Source: Marivita sp. S6314
Lineage (GTDB): Bacteria; Pseudomonadota; Alphaproteobacteria; Rhodobacterales; Rhodobacteraceae
Length of the DNA: 64,000 nucleotides
Reading direction: 5' to 3'
Assembly (NCBI RefSeq): GCF_023015985.1
Contig: NZ_JALKAO010000002.1
Coordinates: forward strand, 496,001 to 560,000
Positions 1 to 9,742 of the stretch are shown piece after piece (within the stretch, counting starts at the first letter, position 1; each line of letters starts with the position of its first letter). Made by a program: the position numbers and the translations under genes. Below the pieces are notes generated by a model that saw only the letters and a program-made list of their open reading frames with translations, had not been told where the DNA came from and made no database searches.

Positions 1-1
1 C

Positions 2-466
2 GCGGTCACCGGGCGCAAGGCGCTGGCCCGCGCATCGAACACGCCGGGGCGCACACAGGAAATCAACTATTTCACGGTGGGCGACCAACGGTATCTTGTC
101 GACCTGCCGGGTTATGGCTTTGCCAATGCACCGGTCCAGGTGGTTGCAAAATGGCAAGCCTTGCTCAAGCAATACCTGTCGGGGCGCGCCAGCCTCAGAC
201 GGGCCTTCGTGCTGGTCGACAGCCGTCACGGCATCAAACCCGTCGACGAAGAGATCATGACCCTGCTCGACAAAAGCGCGGTGACCTTTCAGGTGGTGCT
301 GACCAAGGCGGACAAGATCAAACCGTCCCAGCATGACACGCTGTTGGAGCAGGTGCGCAGCCGACTGGCCAAGCATCCCGCCGCCTATCCGGAATTGGTG
401 CTGACCAGCAGCGAAAAGGGTGACGGGATCGCAACCTTGCGCAGCATTATCGCCGGGATCGCCTGA
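2..466 (+). CDS. engB: Ribosome-biogenesis GTPase EngB/YsxC (5' end outside window)
   Basis: C-terminal part of a TrmE-Era-EngA-EngB-type GTPase needed for assembly of the large ribosomal subunit. The open frame enters from the left edge at base 2 with no start, so the P-loop (G1) is missing from view. Visible are the switch region NTPGRTQ, the G3 motif DLPGYG, the G4 motif TKAD in VLTKADKI, and the G5-like SSEKGDG near the C-terminus, in the family's order and spacing. It is followed by argB about 90 bases downstream on the same strand. Identification is secure from the motifs; only the missing N-terminus limits it. Confidence 0.93.
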   Translation, partial: AVTGRKALARASNTPGRTQEINYFTVGDQRYLVDLPGYGFANAPVQVVAKWQALLKQYLSGRASLRRAFVLVDSRHGIKPVDEEIMTLLDKSAVTFQVVLTKADKIKPSQHDTLLEQVRSRLAKHPAAYPELVLTSSEKGDGIATLRSIIAGIA

Positions 467-557
467 AGCCGGGAACGCAAAACGGCTTGCCACGGGTCCG
501 GGCATGTCGCACACAGGGTCAACGTCAGGCCGCGTTCTGGCAAGGATACCAAGACAG

Positions 558-1427
558 ATGAAATCCCGAGATATGAACCACGATTGGATCGCAACTGCCC
601 GCACCCTGTCCGAGGCGCTTCCCTATATGCAACGCTATGCGGGCGCGGTGGTCGTGGTCAAATTTGGTGGCAATGCCATGGGCGACGATGACGCGATGGC
701 GGAGTTCGCCCGCGACATCGTCCTGATGCGACAGGTCGGGATTAATCCGGTTGTGGTCCATGGCGGCGGTCCGATGATCAACGACATGCTGAACCGGCTT
801 GGGATCGTGTCAGAGTTCGTGCGTGGCAAACGCGTGACCGACAAGGCGACAATCGAAGTTGTCGAAATGGTGCTCACCGGGCTGGTGAACAAGCGTATCG
901 TTCAGGCGATCATGGATCAGGGCGGCCGCGCCGTGGGCCTTTCGGGAAAAGACGACGATCTGATGGTCTGCGAGCCGGACGATCCGGAGCTTGGCTTTGT
1001 CGGGCGTCCGGTCCGCATGAACGCGCAGGTGTTGCGCGATCTGTTTGATGCCGGGATCATCCCGGTGGTCGCCCCGGTTGCGACGGGTACGCAGCCCAAC
1101 GAGACGTTCAACGTCAACGGGGATACCGCGGCCGGTGCAATCGCCGGCGCGTTGCGGGCGGATCGGTTGCTGTTGTTGACCGATGTCAGCGGCGTCAAAG
1201 ACACCAGCGGCACGGTTGTCACAGCGATGACGCCGGAAGACGTTACCGCCATGATTGCGGACGGCACCATCGCGGGAGGCATGATCCCCAAGACAGAAAC
1301 CGCGTTGAAAGCCATCGAAGACGGCGTGCGCGCCGTCGTCATTCTGGATGGGCGTGTGCCAAACGCATGCCTTCTGGAATTGTTCACGGAACATGGCGCA
1401 GGTTCGCTGATCCGGCCTGAACGGTGA
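558..1427 (+). CDS. argB: Acetylglutamate kinase
   Basis: Phosphorylates N-acetyl-L-glutamate with ATP, the second step of arginine biosynthesis, in the cytoplasm. The amino-acid-kinase fold shows [10 protein letters not shown] (phosphate-binding Lys/Gly), [25 protein letters not shown] and [11 protein letters not shown] near the C-terminus. The frame is open from 420 but that stretch overlaps engB and has no family similarity. The ATG at 558 (MKSRDMN) gives 289 residues, the usual length; an in-frame ATG at 573 is a second option. The stop overlaps the GTG of the next gene (GTGA), suggesting translational coupling. Confidence 0.96.
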   Translation: MKSRDMNHDWIATARTLSEALPYMQRYAGAVVVVKFGGNAMGDDDAMAEFARDIVLMRQVGINPVVVHGGGPMINDMLNRLGIVSEFVRGKRVTDKATIEVVEMVLTGLVNKRIVQAIMDQGGRAVGLSGKDDDLMVCEPDDPELGFVGRPVRMNAQVLRDLFDAGIIPVVAPVATGTQPNETFNVNGDTAAGAIAGALRADRLLLLTDVSGVKDTSGTVVTAMTPEDVTAMIADGTIAGGMIPKTETALKAIEDGVRAVVILDGRVPNACLLELFTEHGAGSLIRPER

Positions 1428-2077
1428 CGCTGGATCAACTGGATGCCGAGGCGCGCCAACTGGGTCTGGCCGTGCGCGGGGCGTTTCATCCAGCGGCTGA
1501 TGATCTGTCCCCGGACGGCACTCGGACGCTGGTCCTGTTGGGTCCAAATGAGCCGCAGTTCTGGACCATCTTCAAAGCGTCACCCGAGTTTGCCGACGGT
1601 GCCCCACACCCGCTGGATCGGTGGTCCAAACGCATCACGCATATGCTGGCGCAGGAGCGTCAGGCCACGGCCATTTTTCCTTATGACGGTCCGCCCTACG
1701 CGCCCTTTCTCAGATGGGCTGAAAAAAGCGGGGCGAACTGGCCGTCGCCGGTGGGATTACTGGTCCACGAAACCGCCGGGCTCTTTATAAGTTTCCGGTC
1801 AGTTCTGGCCTTGCCGGACCGATTGGACCTTCCTGAACCGGGCACGTCACCGTGCCTGACCTGCGCCGATCAACCCTGCGCATTCGCCTGCCCGGTTGGC
1901 GCTTTGGCCCCCGGGCAGGCCTATGACGTGCCTGCCTGCGTGGCGCATGTCCACAGCCCAGCGGGCGCAGCGTGCAGAAATGGCTGCCTGGTGCGGCGCG
2001 CCTGCCCTGTGTCTCAACGGTTCGGACGCGTCGAGGAACAATCAGCTTTCCACATGCGCGCGTTTTTGGGAGACTGA
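1424..2077 (+). CDS. 4Fe-4S cluster-binding protein (ferredoxin/QueG-like C-terminus)
   Basis: A 217-residue protein of unknown role. The C-terminal third carries C-x2-C-x4-C-x3-CP ([18 protein letters not shown]), followed by further cysteines in AACRNGC and RRACP, which could ligate one or two 4Fe-4S clusters in the way seen in QueG-like reductases. The N-terminal 140 residues have no motif I recognise, though the segment [13 protein letters not shown] has the character of a small fold core. It starts at a GTG overlapping the argB stop, so it is probably co-translated with argB. It is too short to be QueG itself (about 350 residues). No signal peptide is visible, so it is likely cytoplasmic. 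Confidence 0.8.
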   Translation: MTLDQLDAEARQLGLAVRGAFHPAADDLSPDGTRTLVLLGPNEPQFWTIFKASPEFADGAPHPLDRWSKRITHMLAQERQATAIFPYDGPPYAPFLRWAEKSGANWPSPVGLLVHETAGLFISFRSVLALPDRLDLPEPGTSPCLTCADQPCAFACPVGALAPGQAYDVPACVAHVHSPAGAACRNGCLVRRACPVSQRFGRVEEQSAFHMRAFLGD

Positions 2078-2104
2078 CCGCACGCAACACAAAGGTGCAA
2101 GCTT

Positions 2105-2599
2105 GTGAAACGGTTGATCCTCATGCGGCATGCGAAATCGGATTGGTCCGCCGGTGAGGACGATCACGGCCGCCCCCTGAACAAACGCGGCACCCAGAGC
2201 GCGCCCGCTATGGGGGAATGGCTCAGAGCGCAGGGCTGGATACCGCAGGAAGCGTTGTGCTCAACGGCAACACGAACGCGGCAAACGCTCGATCTGTTGG
2301 GATTCGACGGCTTGCCCACACGCTTTGAACGAGGGTTGTACCTGGCCGACGCCCGCGACATGATCGCATGTTTGCAAACCGCGAGCGCCGACACGGTCTT
2401 GATGGTGGGGCACAATCACGGCATCGCGGACTGCGCACATCAACTGGTCGCCGACTGGCCTGCCAATCCGCGATTCATGGATTATCCTACCTGCGCAACA
2501 GCCTTGATCACGTTCGCGGTCGACAGCTGGGGCGACATTGCTCCGGGTCTGGGGACCTGTGCAGACTTCGCAATTCCACGCGAACTCATGACCGGTTAA
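2105..2599 (+). CDS. SixA-type histidine phosphatase
   Basis: A 164-residue member of the histidine-phosphatase (phosphoglycerate-mutase-like) superfamily. The catalytic RHG-type motif is at the very N-terminus (LMRHAKSDW), with STATRTRQT around residue 57 and VGHNHG around residue 100 providing the second catalytic histidine. SixA proteins remove phosphate from phosphohistidine, classically on phosphorelay proteins; the substrate here cannot be read from sequence. It starts at GTG 2105, about 27 bases after the iron-sulfur gene, and ends before a hairpin terminator shared with the convergent aap operon. Confidence 0.88.
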   Translation: MKRLILMRHAKSDWSAGEDDHGRPLNKRGTQSAPAMGEWLRAQGWIPQEALCSTATRTRQTLDLLGFDGLPTRFERGLYLADARDMIACLQTASADTVLMVGHNHGIADCAHQLVADWPANPRFMDYPTCATALITFAVDSWGDIAPGLGTCADFAIPRELMTG

Positions 2600-2626
2600 G
2601 CACTGGGAAACCGCCACTGCTAACGA

Positions 2627-2654
2627 AAAAAGCCCGGGTCTGACGCGGGCTTTT
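2627..2654. terminator. Bidirectional rho-independent terminator
   Basis: The arms AAAAGCCCG (2627-2635) and CGGGCTTTT (2646-2654) form a perfect 9-bp stem with A and T tracts on the two sides. It lies between the convergent SixA-type gene and aapP, so it can serve both. Confidence 0.85.
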
Positions 2655-2674
2655 CAATCTGGTTTTCACCTGCG

Positions 2675-3445
2675 TCAGTGGCCGAGGATCTGGCTCAGGA
2701 ACAGCTTGGTCCGTTCGTTCTGCGGATTGTTAAAGAACTCTTCGGGCTCATTCTGTTCGACGATCTGTCCCGCATCCATAAAGATCACGCGGTTGGCGAC
2801 CTGTCGGGCAAACCCCATTTCGTGGGTCACACACAGCATCGTCATACCCTCTTCGGCAAGGCTGACCATGGTGTCGAGCACCTCTTTGATCATCTCGGGA
2901 TCGAGCGCCGATGTGGGTTCATCGAACAGCATGATGCGCGGACGCATGCACAGCGACCGGGCAATCGCCACACGCTGCTGCTGACCACCCGAAAGCTGAC
3001 CGGGGTATTTGTCAGCCTGTTCCGGGATTTTCACCTTCTCCAGGAAATGCATCGCGGTTTCTTCGGCTTCTTTCTTGGGCGTCTTGCGCACCCAGATCGG
3101 AGCCAGCGTGCAGTTCTCAAGGATCGTCAGATGCGGGAACAGGTTGAAGTGCTGGAACACCATCCCGACTTCGGATCGGATCCGGTCGATATTCTTGAGA
3201 TCCGAGGACAGCAACGTGCCGTCCACGGTGATCGACCCTTTCTGGTGCTCTTCCAACGCATTGATGCAGCGGATCAATGTGGATTTGCCAGAGCCTGACG
3301 GCCCCGCAATCACGATCCGTTCGCCACGATACACGGTCAGATCAATGTCGCGCAGAACGTGGAACGTCCCGTACCACTTGTTCATGTTTTCGATCTGGAT
3401 CGCCACCTCATCCGAGATGGACATCTGTGTTTGAGTTTCAGCCAT
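2675..3445 (-). CDS. aapP: General L-amino-acid ABC transporter, ATP-binding subunit
   Basis: Energises uptake of L-amino acids through the AapQ/AapM membrane pair. Contains Walker [10 protein letters not shown], signature [15 protein letters not shown], Walker [13 protein letters not shown] and the switch histidine in THEMG. The frame is open further upstream, but the ATG at 3445 is preceded by a strong ribosome-binding site (AAGGAGG, 3454-3460) and yields 256 residues, the family length; the upstream extension lies inside aapM. Last gene of the four-gene minus-strand operon, 13 bases after aapM. Corresponds to BztD of Rhodobacter. Confidence 0.96.
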   Translation of the reverse strand: MAETQTQMSISDEVAIQIENMNKWYGTFHVLRDIDLTVYRGERIVIAGPSGSGKSTLIRCINALEEHQKGSITVDGTLLSSDLKNIDRIRSEVGMVFQHFNLFPHLTILENCTLAPIWVRKTPKKEAEETAMHFLEKVKIPEQADKYPGQLSGGQQQRVAIARSLCMRPRIMLFDEPTSALDPEMIKEVLDTMVSLAEEGMTMLCVTHEMGFARQVANRVIFMDAGQIVEQNEPEEFFNNPQNERTKLFLSQILGH

Positions 3446-3458
3446 ATCGTTGGCCTCC

Positions 3459-4757
3459 TTATCGATGATCGGTGGCAAGCTCACGCTCAAGCCACTGCGA
3501 ATATTGTGAAATGCCGTAGCAGACGACGAAGAACAGAAGGACGGCAAAGCCCCACAGTTCCCAGTAGACGCCATTCCATTCGGTCGACGCGAGGATCGGC
3601 CCGCGGATCATGCCCACGAGGTCAAACATCGAGATCACCGACACCAGCACTGTATCTTTGAACAAGCCAACCGCCACGTTCACGATCCCCGGAATAGAGA
3701 TTTTGAGCGCTTGCGGCATGATGATCAGGCGTGTGGATTGCGCATAGTCAAGGCCAAGGCTGTCGGCCGCCTCGTACTGGCCCCGTGGCAACGCTGCCAG
3801 ACCGCCCCGGATCACCTCGGCAATATAGGCCGACGAGAACATGGTGATCATGATGATCACGCGCAGGACAAGGTCAAAATTCGTGCCCGGTGGCAGGAAA
3901 TACGCCAGCACCACGTTGGCAACGAACAGCAACGTGATCAGCGGCACACCCCGAATGAATTCGATGAAGACCACGCAAATCCATTTGATGATGATCATGT
4001 CCGACTGACGGCCCAGCGCCAGCAGGATCCCGATGGGCAGCGACAGCGACACACAGACGGTGCCCAAGATGATGTTCAGCATGAACCCACCCAGGTCCCG
4101 CGATGGAACAGCCTCCAGCGCCATAAAGCCCGGGGCTGCACCGGTGATAAATCCACCGAGCCACCATACGATCACCGTGGCAAGCAGCCCGGCAATCATC
4201 CCCATGGCGAAGCTCTGGTATTCGAACTTCTTGAAGGCGACATAGCCCGCAACGAACCCCAAGAGCGCAACCAGCGGCGTCAGCAGCGATCCGCCCCAGA
4301 TCAGCCAGAACGCTATGAACGGAAACAGCCCGGTGAAGATGAACATCTGGCGCGGGAACTTCTTGGAAAACAGAACCGGTGCCATGGCGATCAGCAACAG
4401 CACAAACGCCAGTGTTGGGCGCCAGTACTGATCGGGCGGATATTTGAACCCGAACAGAAGCTGGTTCCAGCGCTCGGTCAGAACCGAGAAACACGCGCCG
4501 ACGCCACCTTCCAGAAGCTCGCGACATTCCGCAAGCGAAGAGGTGGTCCAGATGCCGTTGGCAAACCACGGCCATGCACCCGCGACGATCTTATAGATGA
4601 AATAGAGCGACAGCACCGTCAGGAGCGTGTTCAACCAGCCGTCAAACAGGTTCTGTCGCATCCATTTGATCACCCCTTGCTCGGACGCGGGGGGCGGCTG
4701 TTCTGGCAACATTTCCTGACGCACGAAGGCAACGGTTTGAGCATGTGTATCTGACAT
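3459..4757 (-). CDS. aapM: General L-amino-acid ABC transporter permease
   Basis: Inner-membrane permease of the Aap/Bzt polar amino-acid importer, 432 residues. The long N-terminal half with several hydrophobic spans before the permease core distinguishes AapM/BztC from ordinary 220-residue permeases. The C-terminal half has the EAA loop ([20 protein letters not shown]) that contacts the ATPase. It forms a heterodimer with AapQ, whose gene ends one base before this one starts. Rhodobacter BztC is the direct counterpart, where the system moves Glu, Gln, Asp and Asn; the substrate range here is inferred from that. Confidence 0.95.
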   Translation of the reverse strand: MSDTHAQTVAFVRQEMLPEQPPPASEQGVIKWMRQNLFDGWLNTLLTVLSLYFIYKIVAGAWPWFANGIWTTSSLAECRELLEGGVGACFSVLTERWNQLLFGFKYPPDQYWRPTLAFVLLLIAMAPVLFSKKFPRQMFIFTGLFPFIAFWLIWGGSLLTPLVALLGFVAGYVAFKKFEYQSFAMGMIAGLLATVIVWWLGGFITGAAPGFMALEAVPSRDLGGFMLNIILGTVCVSLSLPIGILLALGRQSDMIIIKWICVVFIEFIRGVPLITLLFVANVVLAYFLPPGTNFDLVLRVIIMITMFSSAYIAEVIRGGLAALPRGQYEAADSLGLDYAQSTRLIIMPQALKISIPGIVNVAVGLFKDTVLVSVISMFDLVGMIRGPILASTEWNGVYWELWGFAVLLFFVVCYGISQYSQWLERELATDHR

Positions 4758-4758
4758 C

Positions 4759-5973
4759 TCAGCGCTCCTGCAGCTTAACGGAATTGTTGTAGACGTTCAT
4801 CAGGGCCGAAATGCTCAAGGAAATCGTCAGGTAGAACAACATCAACAGCACAACGCATTCAATCGCGCGGCCTGTCTGGTTCAGCGTGATGCCCCCAAGG
4901 GTCCCCGTCAGATCCATGTAGCCCACCGCAATCGCAAGCGACGAGTTCTTGGTCAGGTTCAGGTAGTGCGAAATCAACGGCGGAATGATCACACGCAGCG
5001 CCTGCGGAAGCACTACGAGGTTCATGATCCGGTTCGGACGCAGACCCAAAGACGCGGCGGCCTCGGTCTGTCCCTTGCTGACAGCAAGGATCCCGGCGCG
5101 GACGTTTTCCGCGATAAACGCAGCGGTGTAGATCGACAGCGCGAACCACAGGGCAATCAGCGAGTTCCGCATGAAGATGCCGCCCTGGAAGTTGAAGCCC
5201 TTCAATTCGGGATAATCCAATCCAATCGGACGCCCCATGATAAAGAACGCCAGAATTGCCGGAATGAAGAACAGGGCAACGGACGGCCAGAAGGTCGGGA
5301 TCAGTTGTCCGCGTTCGAACAGGGCTTTGCGCGCATGTTTGCGAAACGCAAAAATTCCGACGATCGACGCCAGGAACACCGCAATGACAACGCCAGACCC
5401 CGGTCCGAAGATCGGCGCAGGCGAATAAAAACCTCGTCCGGTAAACGCAAACGCGTCAAGAACCATGCTGGCCTCTGGGTTGTCCCCCCGGAAGTCGCGC
5501 GGTTGCGGCAATACGGCCACGAACACGGCCATGATGATCAGAATCCAGATCAGCACAGGCACATTGCGGAAAATTTCGACGTAGAACGAGGTCAGCTTGC
5601 GCACGATCCAGTTGTTGCTCAGGCGCAGCACGCCGACAACGACCCCGATGATCGTGGCCATGATGCAGCCAAGAAACGCAACCAGCAGCGTATTGAGAAC
5701 CCCGACAAGCGATGCCCGCCAATGCGTGGATTGGCTGGTGTATGAAATCAGTGTCTGGTTGATGTCATACCCGGCAGGTTCACCAAGAAACTGGTACGAG
5801 ATGTTGAGACCAGCCGCAGTCAGGTTCTGGACAAGGTTCCAGCCCAAATAGGCCATCGCCGCGACCAGCAGAACCAAAGCGACAAATTGAAATGTGTAGG
5901 ATCGATACCGTGTATCGTTGATCAGCATAGAGAGCTGAAACGATCCTGACGGTGGATCGGATAGCGTCGACAT
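4759..5973 (-). CDS. aapQ: General L-amino-acid ABC transporter permease
   Basis: Partner permease of AapM, 404 residues with an N-terminal hydrophobic anchor (about residues 28-50), a large region that includes a periplasmic-looking segment (QPRDFRGDNPEAS), and the C-terminal permease core with the EAA loop EAAASLGLRPNRIMNLVVLP. Corresponds to BztB. It starts at ATG 5973 about 130 bases after aapJ, and that gap contains a strong hairpin which may lower expression of the membrane genes relative to the binding protein. Confidence 0.95.
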   Translation of the reverse strand: MSTLSDPPSGSFQLSMLINDTRYRSYTFQFVALVLLVAAMAYLGWNLVQNLTAAGLNISYQFLGEPAGYDINQTLISYTSQSTHWRASLVGVLNTLLVAFLGCIMATIIGVVVGVLRLSNNWIVRKLTSFYVEIFRNVPVLIWILIIMAVFVAVLPQPRDFRGDNPEASMVLDAFAFTGRGFYSPAPIFGPGSGVVIAVFLASIVGIFAFRKHARKALFERGQLIPTFWPSVALFFIPAILAFFIMGRPIGLDYPELKGFNFQGGIFMRNSLIALWFALSIYTAAFIAENVRAGILAVSKGQTEAAASLGLRPNRIMNLVVLPQALRVIIPPLISHYLNLTKNSSLAIAVGYMDLTGTLGGITLNQTGRAIECVVLLMLFYLTISLSISALMNVYNNSVKLQER

Positions 5974-6054
5974 GTGTTTATCCCTGTGTTCCCTGGCCCT
6001 ATTGGCGGCGATTGTCTCGCTCTGGTGCCTGACCTAAGGCATTGTCTGTATATC

Positions 6055-6087
6055 GAAAAAGGGCGCAGTTTGCACTGCGCCCTTTTC
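6055..6087 (-). promoter_or_regulatory. Intercistronic hairpin between aapJ and aapQ
   Basis: The arms AAAAGGGCGCAGT and ACTGCGCCCTTTT are perfectly complementary (13 bp) around the four-base loop TTGC. Located just after the aapJ stop and before aapQ. Such stems between a binding-protein gene and its permease genes are known to stabilise the upstream mRNA or cause partial termination, giving an excess of binding protein; that role here is inferred. With its T tract it could also be a partial terminator. Confidence 0.75.
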
Positions 6088-6100
6088 CGTTCGTCAGGAT

Positions 6101-7120
6101 TTAGCGGAAGGGCGGCGAGTAGAGCAGCCCACCCTCGGTCCACTGCGCGTTCAGGCCGCGCGCCAGACCGATTGGTGTGTTTTCACCAATGTTCTTTTCG
6201 AACAGCTCACCGTAGTTGCCACCCGCCATGATGGCGTTCTTGGCCCAGTCAGCTTCCAACCCAAGCATTTCGCCCAACGTGCCTTCTGTTCCCAGCAGGC
6301 GGTTGATTTCAGGGTTGTTTCCTGCAGATGCGGACATCTCTGCAACGTTTGCAGATGTGACACCCAGTTCTTCTGCTGCGATCAGCGCGTTGAGAACCCA
6401 ACGGTTGATGTCAGCCCAGTCGTTGTCGCCGTGGCGAACAAGCGGACCGAGTGGCTCTTTGGAAATAATCTCTGGCAGAACAACGTGGTCGCCCGGGTTT
6501 TCAAACGCGGCACGTGTCGCGGCAAGGCCGGAGGCGTCTGTTGTATAGACGTCACATGCGCCTTCCAGGTACAGCGGCTGCGCTTCAGCGTTTGTTTCGA
6601 TCGGAACCGGCTCGTAGCTGATGTTGTTGGCACGGAAGAAATCCGCGAGGTTCAGCTCGGTTGTGGTGCCGGTCTGGATGCAGACGGTTGCGCCATCAAG
6701 TTCCTTGGCCGAGGAAACACCCAGTTCCTTGGGAACCATGAAGCCCTGACCGTCATAGTAGTTGATACCGACGAATTCGAACTTCAGGTCGACGTCACGA
6801 GAGAACGTCCAGGTGGTGTTCCGTGCCAGAAGGTCGATCTCACCAGAAGCCAGCGCGGTAAAGCGTGTCTTACCAGTTGTCGGCACGAATTCGACGGCGG
6901 TTGGATCGCCCAGAACGGCAGCTGCAACGGCGCGGCAGACGCCGACATCGAAGCCTTCCCATTCGCCATTCGCGTTTGGCGCCGCAAACCCGACGAGACC
7001 AGTGGTCACACCGCAGTTCAGCTTGCCACGCGCCTTCACATCTTCAAGTGTGGAGGCGGACACGGCACCAGCCGAAAGGCCAGCCACGGTCATCGCGCCA
7101 AGAATTGCAATTTTTTTCAT
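6101..7120 (-). CDS. aapJ: General L-amino-acid ABC transporter, periplasmic binding protein
   Basis: Periplasmic solute-binding protein (SBP family 3), first gene of the aapJQMP operon, 339 residues. MKKIAILGAMTVAGLSAGAV is a clear signal peptide with cleavage after VSA. The mature start with LEDVKARGKLNCGVTTGLVGF and RYRALASGEIDLL-like TRFTALASGEIDLLARN is typical of AapJ/BztA. The frame opens at 7168 but ATG 7120 begins the signal peptide and follows a purine-rich ribosome-binding site (AGGAAGAGG). It captures L-amino acids and hands them to AapQM. Confidence 0.95.
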   Translation of the reverse strand: MKKIAILGAMTVAGLSAGAVSASTLEDVKARGKLNCGVTTGLVGFAAPNANGEWEGFDVGVCRAVAAAVLGDPTAVEFVPTTGKTRFTALASGEIDLLARNTTWTFSRDVDLKFEFVGINYYDGQGFMVPKELGVSSAKELDGATVCIQTGTTTELNLADFFRANNISYEPVPIETNAEAQPLYLEGACDVYTTDASGLAATRAAFENPGDHVVLPEIISKEPLGPLVRHGDNDWADINRWVLNALIAAEELGVTSANVAEMSASAGNNPEINRLLGTEGTLGEMLGLEADWAKNAIMAGGNYGELFEKNIGENTPIGLARGLNAQWTEGGLLYSPPFR

Positions 7121-7311
7121 TTTTACCTCTTCCTGTTGGTCCGCACCATCAGGCACGGTTTCTAACAAGCGTATTCACGCCCATACGACTTAAGTAGGGA
7201 AACCCCTACAATCAGTGATCGCGATTTTGTGGGGATTCAATTCCAGAGGTCAAGCCGAATGGCCTAATTTCCAACCAAAAAACCGCGGTTGCCTTAACGT
7301 CACGCCCCCGA

Positions 7312-8022
7312 TTACGGCTGGATCAATCGCATGAACGCGTTTGCGTGCAGAAACGCGGCTTTCTTGTGGTCGGCCATTTCCTGCGCTTCGTCATCCACGC
7401 CCCATTGTTCTTGTTGCCAAATCTCGTCGAGTCTGGAAACGCTCCAGATCTCTTCGGGCGGACGATGGCCCAATTGAGCCGCAAACCCAAGGATCAGCGA
7501 TCCGCTGATCGACACAAGATCGTGAAACGCTGCGAGTTCGAAAACGTTCATGGTATGTACTCGTTTGCGCAGCGTGCCCAGCGCCTCGGGGCATTGCGGA
7601 GCGTGGATCACGCCGGTCCGGGGCTCCAGCCGCGCACCCAGCGCATCAGCTGCCCAATTCAGGTACGGATCCCACTGCTCGGCCTGCCGGGCGACCAGTC
7701 CTGCAGGTTCTGCCGCGCGATAGCACAGCAGATCACTGTCGCCGTAGTCGGCCAACATATCGGCCACTTCGGATTTCTGACTCCTGACCTTGTCGACCGC
7801 AGCATTCGCGGTGCGCGTAAATGGCATGGTGGTCGGATCGATCTTTCCGACCTGCGCGTCAAACTCGGACGCGATGCGGTCAGCCAGCGCCTTGCTTGGC
7901 ACCTCAAGGAGCGCCTTGGCCGGGGTGCGCACCGGCCTGCCATCCAGCAGCACGCCAAAACCCTCATCCGTCTCAGTGGTGTCGGCAGTGGTCCAAAACC
8001 GTTTCGGGGCCCATTCACTCAT
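7312..8022 (-). CDS. ATP12-family F1-ATPase assembly chaperone
   Basis: A 236-residue ATP12 family protein, a chaperone that in mitochondria and alphaproteobacteria helps assemble the alpha subunit into F1-ATPase. Recognisable features are KRFWTTADT at the N-terminus, GFGVLLDGRPVRTPAK, MPFTRTANAAVDKV, and the core SDLLCYRAAEPAGLVARQAEQWDPYLNW. The ATG at 8022 overlaps the stop of the HAD phosphatase gene (ATGA), so translation is likely coupled; an in-frame ATG 18 bases upstream is less likely. ATP synthase genes are not in this window. Confidence 0.92.
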   Translation of the reverse strand: MSEWAPKRFWTTADTTETDEGFGVLLDGRPVRTPAKALLEVPSKALADRIASEFDAQVGKIDPTTMPFTRTANAAVDKVRSQKSEVADMLADYGDSDLLCYRAAEPAGLVARQAEQWDPYLNWAADALGARLEPRTGVIHAPQCPEALGTLRKRVHTMNVFELAAFHDLVSISGSLILGFAAQLGHRPPEEIWSVSRLDEIWQQEQWGVDDEAQEMADHKKAAFLHANAFMRLIQP

Positions 8023-8702
8023 GTCAGGCGTTCCATCCAAGAATTCAAACTGTCAAACAGATCAGAGGCGGTGTCTACAATACCATCCGCCTCGGACAAG
8101 GCTATTTTTGCCTGATAGCCCCAGCTGACCCCGATCGTTGCCACTCCGGCGGCGCGACCCATCGCGATGTCATAACTCGTGTCCCCGATCATCACCGCGT
8201 TTTGCGGTTCTACGCCGGTTTCCGACAACGCCGTGACCACCATGGACGGATGCGGTTTCGAAGGGTGGTTGTCAGCCACCTGCGTGGTTTGGAAATAGCC
8301 CTGCAAGCCGTGATGCGCGATCATCCGATCCAGCCCGCGGCGGGACTTTCCGGTTGCGGTTGCAAGCAACGTGAAATCCTGTGCGCGAAGGCTGTCCAAC
8401 ACGTCGCGCATTCCCGGGAAAAAGGGCGACTCGGCATCCTGCCCGGCCGTCACATGGCGCAACAACGACAGGTCCTTGTAGCGCGCGGCAAGCCGGTCAT
8501 GCGTCTCGGGCGGCGCGTCCGGCACAAGCTGCGCCATGAGTTCCGGCAGGGACAATCCGACCCCATGCAGGATAGCATCCTCGGAGGGCACGGCGAGACC
8601 AAGATCCTGAAAGCTCTGGCGCATGGAGGCCAGAATATGCGTGCGACTGTCCACCAGGGTGCCGTCGACATCAAACACAACCAACCGAAGCGGTTCGCTC
8701 AT
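8019..8702 (-). CDS. HAD-superfamily phosphatase (Gph-like)
   Basis: A 227-residue haloacid-dehalogenase hydrolase of the phosphoglycolate-phosphatase/PGMB type. Motif I is VVFDVDGTLVDS at the N-terminus, motif II is in LLATATGKSRRG, and motifs III/IV are KPHPSM and MIGDTSYDIAMGRAAG. The start is the ATG at 8702, overlapping the rluC-type gene stop by ATGA; the long open frame upstream to 9020 lies inside that gene. Natural substrate unknown. This HAD gene between rluC and the ATP12 gene is a common arrangement in Rhodobacterales. Confidence 0.9.
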   Translation of the reverse strand: MSEPLRLVVFDVDGTLVDSRTHILASMRQSFQDLGLAVPSEDAILHGVGLSLPELMAQLVPDAPPETHDRLAARYKDLSLLRHVTAGQDAESPFFPGMRDVLDSLRAQDFTLLATATGKSRRGLDRMIAHHGLQGYFQTTQVADNHPSKPHPSMVVTALSETGVEPQNAVMIGDTSYDIAMGRAAGVATIGVSWGYQAKIALSEADGIVDTASDLFDSLNSWMERLT

Positions 8703-9742
8703 TCGACATCCTCGAACGGATCGGCCGGCACATCGCGCGGATCCCACTGCACGAACTCCCAGGTCCGCTCCATGTGTTCCGGAAGCGGGGCCGTGATGGT
8801 GAGTTTTGCCCCCGTCACAGGATGCGTGATCGAGATCGACCGCGCGTGCAGGTGCAGTTTCCGGCTGACCGCCCCACCCAGCATGGCGCCCCAGCCGTCG
8901 CCCAGGTTTTCCTGACCCGACCCGCCATATTTGCCATCCCCGATGATCGGATGTCCAAGCTCGGCCATATGGGCGCGCAACTGGTGTGTGCGTCCCGTGA
9001 TCGGAACCATGGCCACCCATGCCGTTCGCTGGCCCAATGCGCTTAGCACCGCATAATCCGTGGTCGCGTGTTTTGCGCCTTCGGTATGGGCCACATCACG
9101 CGGATGCACCGCGCGCATCTTTTCGTTTTCCCCACTCGCCCCATGACCCGGCGCTTTGACCAGGCCAAACTTGATTGTCCCCATCCGTGGATGCGGCACA
9201 CCGGCCACCGCCGCCCAATAGATCTTGCGGGTCTCACGTGCGCGGAACGCCTCGGTCAGCGCCCCGGCGATCTTGCGAGTGCGGGCCAGCAGCAGAACGC
9301 CAGAGGTGTCCTTGTCCAACCGGTGTACCAGACGCGGTTTCTCATCATACCCAAATGTCAGCGATTCGGCCAATCCGTCCACATGGCGTGTCTGTTTGCT
9401 GCCGCCCTGCGTCGGTAATCCGGGTGGCTTGTTCAGCGCAATGATGTGATCGTCGCGGTACAGAACCAACGCCTTCATCATCTCTGCATCTTTGTCAGAC
9501 ACCCCGGGCTTGGGACGCGATTGCACCTCTCCGGGTTCCGGCAGCGGCGGAATGCGCACATCCTGCCCGGTCACCAAACGGGTATTGGCCTTCACCCGGC
9601 CGCCATCCACGCGCAGCTCGCCTTTGCGGCACATCTTTTCGATCCGCCCCTGCCCCAGATGCGGGAACAACCGTTTCAGCCAGCGGTCCAGCCTTTGGTC
9701 CGCGTCGCCGGGTCCGACGGTGATGTTTTGAACGCGACTCAT
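8699..9742 (-). CDS. RluC/RluD-family pseudouridine synthase
   Basis: Converts specific uridines of 23S rRNA to pseudouridine. The 347-residue protein has an N-terminal S4 RNA-binding domain (QRLDRWLKRLFPHLGQGRIEKMC, about residues 16-38) and a catalytic domain with RLVHRLDKDTSGVLLLA, in which the Asp is the nucleophile, plus GRTHQLRAHMAELGHPIIGD. The insert around residues 190-230 (APGHGASGENEKMRAV) is longer than in E. coli RluC but usual in alphaproteobacteria. Which uridines it modifies is not decidable from sequence. Its stop overlaps the HAD gene start; its start overlaps the crcB stop. Confidence 0.92.
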   Translation of the reverse strand: MSRVQNITVGPGDADQRLDRWLKRLFPHLGQGRIEKMCRKGELRVDGGRVKANTRLVTGQDVRIPPLPEPGEVQSRPKPGVSDKDAEMMKALVLYRDDHIIALNKPPGLPTQGGSKQTRHVDGLAESLTFGYDEKPRLVHRLDKDTSGVLLLARTRKIAGALTEAFRARETRKIYWAAVAGVPHPRMGTIKFGLVKAPGHGASGENEKMRAVHPRDVAHTEGAKHATTDYAVLSALGQRTAWVAMVPITGRTHQLRAHMAELGHPIIGDGKYGGSGQENLGDGWGAMLGGAVSRKLHLHARSISITHPVTGAKLTITAPLPEHMERTWEFVQWDPRDVPADPFEDVE

